From Prevotella sp. (lineage in GTDB: Bacteria > Bacteroidota > Bacteroidia > Bacteroidales > Bacteroidaceae): a stretch of 64,000 nucleotides of DNA. The notes below the pieces were generated by a model that saw only the letters and a program-made list of their open reading frames with translations, ran no database searches and had not been told where the DNA came from. The stretch lies in the NCBI GenBank assembly GCA_017557185.1, contig JAFZAP010000054.1:62001-126000 (forward strand). Reading direction: 5' to 3'. Position numbers and translations under genes: made by a program. The first letter of the stretch is position 1; each line of letters starts with the position of its first letter. This document shows, in pieces, positions 59,617 to 64,000 of this stretch.

Positions 59617-61023
59617 ATGAAGGTTCTTGCCCTCGCTCCATATTGTTACCCAGAGTCTATTTCGAGTACGCATCTTGATGAGAATTTGAATGAAGCGTAT
59701 TCGCAGGCTGGTATTGTTCGCGAAATATATGCTCCATATCCATGTCGTGGAATTGACCAGGCAACTAGAGAAAAATACAAGAAAATAAGATATGAAGAGC
59801 GCTATAATGGCTATCAGCAAATTCACCGATTCCCTCTTTACAAGGAAGGTGTCGGGGTTTTTTCTAGGGCATTGCGCTATATTATTTGTATGTTTCTTCA
59901 TTTCTATTATGGAGTTAAGTCAAAAGATATAGATGTTATGCTCTCAGGAAGTACGCCTCCAACACAAGGATTGTTGTTTGGTGTACTTAAAGCAATAAAG
60001 AAAGTCCCTTTCGTTTATGCATTGCAAGATATCTTCCCAGACTCTCTCGTAAGTACTGGCATTACTCGTAGGGGGTCTGTTTTGTGGAAGATAGGAAGGG
60101 TGATAGAGAACTTCACTTACAGGAATGCAGACAAGATAATCGTAATCTCCGAGGACTTCAAGCGAAATATCATGGCGAAAGGGGTGCCTGAGGAGAAGAT
60201 AGAGGTTATCTACAACTGGGTAGACGAAGAGGCAGTGGTAGATGTACCACGGGCAGAAAATAAACTATTCGATAAATATGGACTGGACCGCAGCAAGTTC
60301 TACGTGACCTATAATGGCAACATCGGGCTGACACAGAACATGGATATGTTGCTGGAGGTGGCGAAGGAGCTAGGAAGCCCCACCCCTGCCCTCCCCCGTA
60401 GGGAGGGAGAAAGTAGCCCTACCCAGGGAATGAGTCATGCGGGCGGTTCAGAGGCTGCTTCGAAGCTGTTAGGAAAGGTTGAGATTAGTTCGAGTGGTTC
60501 AAATAGTTCGAACGATTCCGAACCATTCGTAACCGCTCATAACCGTTCAATTCACTTTGTGCTGGTGGGCGAGGGTGCCTATAAAGAACAGGTGGAACGG
60601 ATCATTAAGGAGCAGAATATCACGAATGTGACGATGTTGCCGTTCCAGCCGTATGAGGACATCTCGCATGTGTTCTCACTGGGTGATGTGAGTCTGGTGA
60701 TATCAAAGCCTGGGGTAGGGGCGAATAGTGTGCCGAGCAAGACGTGGAGCATTATGTCGGCATCGCGACCTGTGCTGGCGAACTTCGATGAGAATGAGTT
60801 GAAGACTATCATCGAAGAACACCAATGTGGAATCTTTACGAAGGCTGGAGATAAGGAAGCGTTTAAGGAGGCAATCTTGAAATTGTATAACAATCCCGAG
60901 CTATGTAAGGAATACGGCAAGAATGGCCGGCAGTTCGTGATAGATAACTTGACGAAGGATGTGGGGACGAGGAAGTATGTGGAGGTTATTAAGAGAGTGG
61001 CTCTTGAAGGTAAAGAGGGGTAA
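59617..61023 (+). CDS. Family 4 glycosyltransferase (WbuB-like) with a long repeat insertion
   Basis: A 468-residue GT-B transferase: APYCYPESISSTHLDENLNEA at the N-terminus, YALQDIFPDSLVSTGI and VISEDFKRNIMAKGVP in the middle, and VISKPGVGANSVPSKTWSIMS then VLANFDENEL near the end. The family usually has about 400 residues; here about 60 extra residues (about 253-312) come from repeats between LLEVAKEL and HFVLVGEGAYK. The first half of the gene is A/T-rich and the second half G/C-rich, with a change near 60.1 kb, suggesting a recombination join. It begins one base after the GT2 stop. Confidence 0.85.
   Translation: MKVLALAPYCYPESISSTHLDENLNEAYSQAGIVREIYAPYPCRGIDQATREKYKKIRYEERYNGYQQIHRFPLYKEGVGVFSRALRYIICMFLHFYYGVKSKDIDVMLSGSTPPTQGLLFGVLKAIKKVPFVYALQDIFPDSLVSTGITRRGSVLWKIGRVIENFTYRNADKIIVISEDFKRNIMAKGVPEEKIEVIYNWVDEEAVVDVPRAENKLFDKYGLDRSKFYVTYNGNIGLTQNMDMLLEVAKELGSPTPALPRREGESSPTQGMSHAGGSEAASKLLGKVEISSSGSNSSNDSEPFVTAHNRSIHFVLVGEGAYKEQVERIIKEQNITNVTMLPFQPYEDISHVFSLGDVSLVISKPGVGANSVPSKTWSIMSASRPVLANFDENELKTIIEEHQCGIFTKAGDKEAFKEAILKLYNNPELCKEYGKNGRQFVIDNLTKDVGTRKYVEVIKRVALEGKEG
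60377..60412 (+). repeat. G/C-rich palindromic repeat inside the GT4 gene
   Basis: GCCCCACCCCTGCCC, then CTCCCCCGTAGGGAGGGAG. It is followed up to about 60542 by a second repeat type rich in GTTCGA, GGTTCAAATAGTTCGAACG and AACCGTT. Confidence 0.8.
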
Positions 61024-61045
61024 AGAGAGGTGAAGAAGGGTTGAC

Positions 61046-61432
61046 ATGACTGTAACGGATTTTGAGGATTTAGTGATATATCAGAAATCCCGTGAATTAG
61101 TGAAAAAGGTTTATGGGATTACACGACAAGGAGAATTCAAATTCGATTCTCGTTTTGTCCAGCAGATTCGCTCTGCCGCAGGCTCTATAAGCGATAACAT
61201 AGCTGAGGGATTTGAACGGCAAGGAACCAAAGAGTTCAAGAATTTCCTGTATATTGCTAAAGGTTCTTGTGGTGAAGTGAGAAGTCAACTTAATAGAGCG
61301 TATGACGTTGGTTTCATTAACGATGAAGTGTATAAACAGATGTATGATGAATGCAAGAAACTGAGTGCGAGCATCCTCCATTTTATTCAAAGTCTAAAAT
61401 CATCAGATAACCCAGGGTCGAAGTACTTGTAG
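61046..61432 (+). CDS. Four-helix-bundle protein (S23/IVP-like family), second copy
   Basis: A 128-residue paralogue of the protein at 32535: VIYQKSRELVKKVYGIT, QQIRSAAGSISDNIAEGFER and FLYIAKGSCGEVRSQLNRAYDVG. It has no known enzymatic role and no obvious link to sugar chemistry, yet such genes are frequent passengers in Bacteroidota surface-polysaccharide loci. It lies 22 nt after the GT4 gene and is followed by AAAGAGAG-type repeats and TCTCAACC-type repeats up to 61550. Confidence 0.85.
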   Translation: MTVTDFEDLVIYQKSRELVKKVYGITRQGEFKFDSRFVQQIRSAAGSISDNIAEGFERQGTKEFKNFLYIAKGSCGEVRSQLNRAYDVGFINDEVYKQMYDECKKLSASILHFIQSLKSSDNPGSKYL

Positions 61433-61571
61433 AGGGCGTTTTGAAAGTAAAGAGAGATAAAGAGGGTTGAAGAACGACCTAAATACCTTCTCAACCTTTC
61501 TCAACATCAAGTGTCTCAACCCATCTCAACCTTTCTCAACAATTAAAAATGAAATCAAACCAATTATTTAT
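61433..61571. repeat. Low-complexity repeats before the second DegT gene
   Basis: AAGTAAAGAGAGATAAAGAGG, then CCTTCTCAACCTTTCTCAAC with four further TCTCAAC copies. These are simple direct repeats without a coding frame. Confidence 0.6.
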
Positions 61572-62966
61572 ATGAACATAAAGTTACGAAATATTCCGTT
61601 TTCACCTCCTGATATGACGGAGCAGGAGGCACAAGAAGTGAGGGAGGCGATACTTTCTGGATGGATCACGACCGGGCCGCGAACGAAGAAGCTGGAACGG
61701 CAAATATCGGAATTTGTTCACACTGAAAAGACAGTGTGCCTGAACTCTGCGACTGCATGCATGGAGATGGTGTTGCATTTGTTGGGAGTCGGACCGGGTG
61801 ATGAGGTTATCGTACCTGCCTATACCTATACGGCAACAGCTTCGGTGACGAAACATGTGGGTGCAAAGCTGGTGATGGTGGACAGCCAGAAGGATAGTGT
61901 GGAGATGGATTATGACCAGTTGGCGGATGCTATTACCGAACATACGAAGGTCATCGTGCCTGTGGATTTGGCTGGTATTGTGGCTGATTATGATCGTGTG
62001 TTTGAAATCGTTGAACAGAAGAGGCACTTGTTCCGACCATCTAATGCTTTACAGGCAAAGATAGGCAGAATCATCGTGTCGGCAGACTGTGCTCACTCTT
62101 TCGGTGCAAGCCGAAAAGGGAAGATGGCTGGGGAGATTGCTGACTTCAGTTCGTTCAGCTTTCATGCTGTGAAGAATTTCACTACCGCCGAAGGCGGAGC
62201 GATGACGTGGAACCTGCCTTTCGGGGATGAAAAAGTGGAGCCTACCCCTAACCTGCCCTCCGTCGCAAATGGGGAATTTGCTCCCCTTTGTGGAGCCGCA
62301 GCCACACCGGTGGCTACTCTGAAGACCCCAGTCGCCCTGAAGGGAAGAGATTCCGTGAAGGATGGATGGACGGTAAATGGATATTATGGTATTCCTTATA
62401 TTGAAGGGGAGACGTGGAATGAGTTCTTGTATAGATTATCGCAACTGTTCTCGCTCCATGGGCAGAACAAAGATGCACTTGCCAAGACGAAGTTGGGTTC
62501 TTGGGAATATGACATCATTGGTCCGTGGTATAAGTGTAACATGACTGATATCATGGCTGCGATGGGACTGGTGCAGTTGGAACGCTATCCGGAGTTGCTG
62601 AAACGTCGCCAATGGATAGTAGCAAAATATAATGAGGCTTTTGCAGAGTTGCCCGTTGCGGTTCTTGACCATAAGGGTGCCGATCATTGTTCTTCGCACC
62701 ACTTGTATTTGGTTCGTCTCTTAGGGAAAACCCGGGAGGAGACCAATCGTGTCATAGAACGGCTTGCAGTAAAAGGTGTTGCCGCAAACGTGCACTATAA
62801 GCCGCTGCCGATGATGACAGCATATAAAGCATTGGGGTTTGACATCGAGGATTATCCGAATGCTTACCATCTCTTCGAAAATGAGATTACGCTACCGCTG
62901 CATACGAAACTGACGGATGAGGATGTGGAATATGTCATCGCAAGCTTCAAAGAAGCAATAGAGTAG
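61572..62966 (+). CDS. DegT/DnrJ/EryC1 aminotransferase (PglE/WbpE-like) with repeat insertion
   Basis: A 464-residue PLP-dependent aminotransferase for 4-keto sugar nucleotides. RNIPFSPPDMTEQEAQEV at the start, NSATACMEMVLHLLGVG, VSADCAHSFGAS and FSSFSFHAVKNFTTAEGGAM (PLP-Lys in VKN) are typical. Length exceeds the usual 375-410 residues because of a translated repeat at about residues 223-260, directly after the PLP loop. ATG 61572 is the first start giving the conserved N-terminus. With the CapD/PglF-like gene downstream it could make a UDP-4-amino-4,6-dideoxy-HexNAc (bacillosamine-type) precursor. Confidence 0.88.
   Translation: MNIKLRNIPFSPPDMTEQEAQEVREAILSGWITTGPRTKKLERQISEFVHTEKTVCLNSATACMEMVLHLLGVGPGDEVIVPAYTYTATASVTKHVGAKLVMVDSQKDSVEMDYDQLADAITEHTKVIVPVDLAGIVADYDRVFEIVEQKRHLFRPSNALQAKIGRIIVSADCAHSFGASRKGKMAGEIADFSSFSFHAVKNFTTAEGGAMTWNLPFGDEKVEPTPNLPSVANGEFAPLCGAAATPVATLKTPVALKGRDSVKDGWTVNGYYGIPYIEGETWNEFLYRLSQLFSLHGQNKDALAKTKLGSWEYDIIGPWYKCNMTDIMAAMGLVQLERYPELLKRRQWIVAKYNEAFAELPVAVLDHKGADHCSSHHLYLVRLLGKTREETNRVIERLAVKGVAANVHYKPLPMMTAYKALGFDIEDYPNAYHLFENEITLPLHTKLTDEDVEYVIASFKEAIE
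62238..62345 (+). repeat. Composite repeat inside the second DegT gene
   Basis: AGCCTACCCCTAACCTGCCC then TCCGTCGCAAATGGGGAA, an inner inverted repeat AGCCGCAGCCACACCGGTGGCT-like (about 62294-62315), and a closing GAAGGGAAGAG. It is in frame and resembles the second lpxB insertion in layout. Confidence 0.65.
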
Positions 62967-63000
62967 CCCCACCTCTACCCTCCCCCGTAGGGAGGGTGAA
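62966..63000 (+). repeat. G/C-rich palindromic repeat, intergenic
   Basis: GCCCCACCTCTACCC then TCCCCCGTAGGGAGGGTG, right at the stop codon of the DegT gene and close in sequence to the copy inside the GT4 gene. Confidence 0.8.
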
Positions 63001-63032
63001 GAATGTAGATAGGGTATAGAGAGTAAAAGGAA

Positions 63033-63055
63033 TCCCCTCCCTAGGGGAGGCTAGA
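63033..63055 (+). repeat. Short G/C-rich palindrome, intergenic
   Basis: CCCCTCCCTAGGGGAGG, a perfect short palindrome of the same family. Confidence 0.75.
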
Positions 63056-63084
63056 AACTACAGAAAAGTGAGTAAAAGAAGATA

Positions 63085-63143
63085 AATTGAACTATTTGAA
63101 CGGGGACATAGTCGCATTGAACCCATTTAAACTTTTTGAATCA
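63085..63143 (+). repeat. Hairpin unit with TTGAAC linkers before the last gene
   Basis: TTGAACTATTTGAACGG, a core GGAC-at-AGTC, then GCATTGAACCC and TTTTTGAA. It is the same family as the arrays at 36-40 kb. Confidence 0.65.
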
Positions 63144-63154
63144 GATATTACGTT

Positions 63155-64000
63155 ATGAATATATTACAGAAACTGACTAACTGGTATTTCACAAAGGAAG
63201 CATTGCCTTACTGGTGTGTGTTTATTTTTGACTGCCTGATGACGTTCTTGGCAGGACTCATCGTGTTCTGGGCATATCATCGGGTTGGGTATAACATCTC
63301 ACACTTTTGGGGAATCATCCATTCAATCTTTATTTATGTGTTGATAGCGATGATCGGCTTCCGCGTGTACAAAACCTATACGGGGGTGATGCGCTATTCG
63401 TCGTTTGTGGACTTGCAACGTATTGCCTATGCCAATATGTTGTCAATGTTCATAGCAATAGGAGTGCATTATCCAATGTACAAGTTGCCGCAACCGCTGT
63501 TTGAGGCTTTCCACCTTCGCCATCTTGTTGTGATGTTCGCCGTAGCGACCATGCTGATGTGGGCTGGCCGTGTGCTGGTGAAGGAACTATATGAACTTTC
63601 CTCTCTAAATAAAAACGTGAAGAACGTATTGATATACGGGGTGAAAGAGGGAGGCATTGGTGTGGCGAAGTCGATACGTAATGAGCAGCCAGTGAAATTC
63701 AGACTTCGGGGATTTATCACGCATGACAAGAATTTCAAAGGCCATCTGCTGATGGGGGTGGGAGTGTATCAGACTGAGGAACTTGATGACGTATTGAAGC
63801 GGTTCCGAATACGTGCGGTATTAGTATCGCCTCAGCGGAACAATGATTTCCGCAATGATCAGGAACTGCAGAGCAAGCTCACGGAAGCTGGCGTGAAGAT
63901 ATACATGACAGAAGGGTATTCAGAAGATGCCGAGAATCAGAGACTGCATTTGAAGGAGGTGAGTATTGATGACTTGCTGCCACGAGACGAAATCAATGTG
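63155..64000 (+). CDS. Polysaccharide biosynthesis membrane protein, CapD/PglF/WbpM-like (3' end cut)
   Basis: The open frame from ATG 63155 runs through the window edge (282 codons). The N-terminus has four hydrophobic segments (CVFIFDCLMTFLAGLIVFWA, IFIYVLIAMIGF, MLSMFIAIG, LVVMFAVATMLMW). A Rossmann-like domain follows, with NVLIYGVKEGGIGVAKSI near 150-167, and the segment ends SIDDLLPRDEINV. That ending is typical just before the catalytic dehydratase domain of FlaA1/CapD/WbpM proteins. The full protein would be a membrane-bound UDP-GlcNAc 4,6-dehydratase supplying the DegT enzyme upstream. The catalytic domain itself is outside the window. Confidence 0.87.
   Translation, partial: MNILQKLTNWYFTKEALPYWCVFIFDCLMTFLAGLIVFWAYHRVGYNISHFWGIIHSIFIYVLIAMIGFRVYKTYTGVMRYSSFVDLQRIAYANMLSMFIAIGVHYPMYKLPQPLFEAFHLRHLVVMFAVATMLMWAGRVLVKELYELSSLNKNVKNVLIYGVKEGGIGVAKSIRNEQPVKFRLRGFITHDKNFKGHLLMGVGVYQTEELDDVLKRFRIRAVLVSPQRNNDFRNDQELQSKLTEAGVKIYMTEGYSEDAENQRLHLKEVSIDDLLPRDEINV

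Overview
The window comes from a member of the Bacteroidota, most likely the order Bacteroidales and close to Prevotella. Two things support this. Many genes follow a promoter of the Bacteroidota type (TTTG about 19-20 nt before TAnnTTTG), and the gene content is typical of the group: lpxB, a GH92 mannosidase, a DUF5107-TPR protein next to glycosidases, RsfS-FtsH-CdsA, and an aminoacyl-histidine dipeptidase. The genus is an inference.

Layout. 0-1.4 kb: parB (cut by the window edge) and parA on the minus strand. 1.5-3.6 kb: surE-lpxB. 3.6-14.7 kb: a minus-strand operon with a sugar MFS porter, an NhaC-type antiporter, a DUF5107-TPR protein and a GH35-GH2 fusion glycosidase. 14.9-18.8 kb: a serine-hydrolase lipoprotein, a Fic protein and a degenerate peptidase-like protein. 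19-24 kb: tRNA-Val, then rsfS-ftsH-cdsA-metallopeptidase on the minus strand, then tRNA-Gln. 24.3-35.3 kb: a DUF349 protein, corA, GH92, a HAD phosphatase, pepD, a four-helix-bundle protein, an LPG-synthase-like membrane protein and rsmA. 35.7 kb: a structured small RNA, possibly 6S RNA. 36-40.5 kb: an accessory zone of toxin-antitoxin-like genes and gene remnants separated by arrays of short hairpin units. 40.5-64 kb: a large surface polysaccharide locus that leaves the window. It holds aminotransferases, GNAT, Wzx, Wzy, seven sugar transferases counting the initiating one, a nucleotide-sugar dehydrogenase, three ATP-grasp ligases, and a small acyl module (acyltransferase, ACP, ketoreductase, KAS III).

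The most unusual property is the load of small repeats. One is a G/C-rich palindrome (CCCTCCCC-loop-GGGGAGGG followed by GGGGTGGGG). It lies between genes and also in frame inside conserved genes: lpxB twice, the DUF5107 gene three times, rsmA, the GH35-GH2 gene, the membrane flippase-like gene, a GT4 gene and a DegT aminotransferase gene. In rsmA a copy has pushed the conserved C-terminus out of frame. A second class is built from 20-22 bp units, each a constant linker (TTGAAC or TTTACAC) plus a short hairpin whose stem changes from unit to unit while remaining paired. These arrays separate the accessory genes at 36-40.5 kb and are also found after ftsH and inside an ATP-grasp gene.
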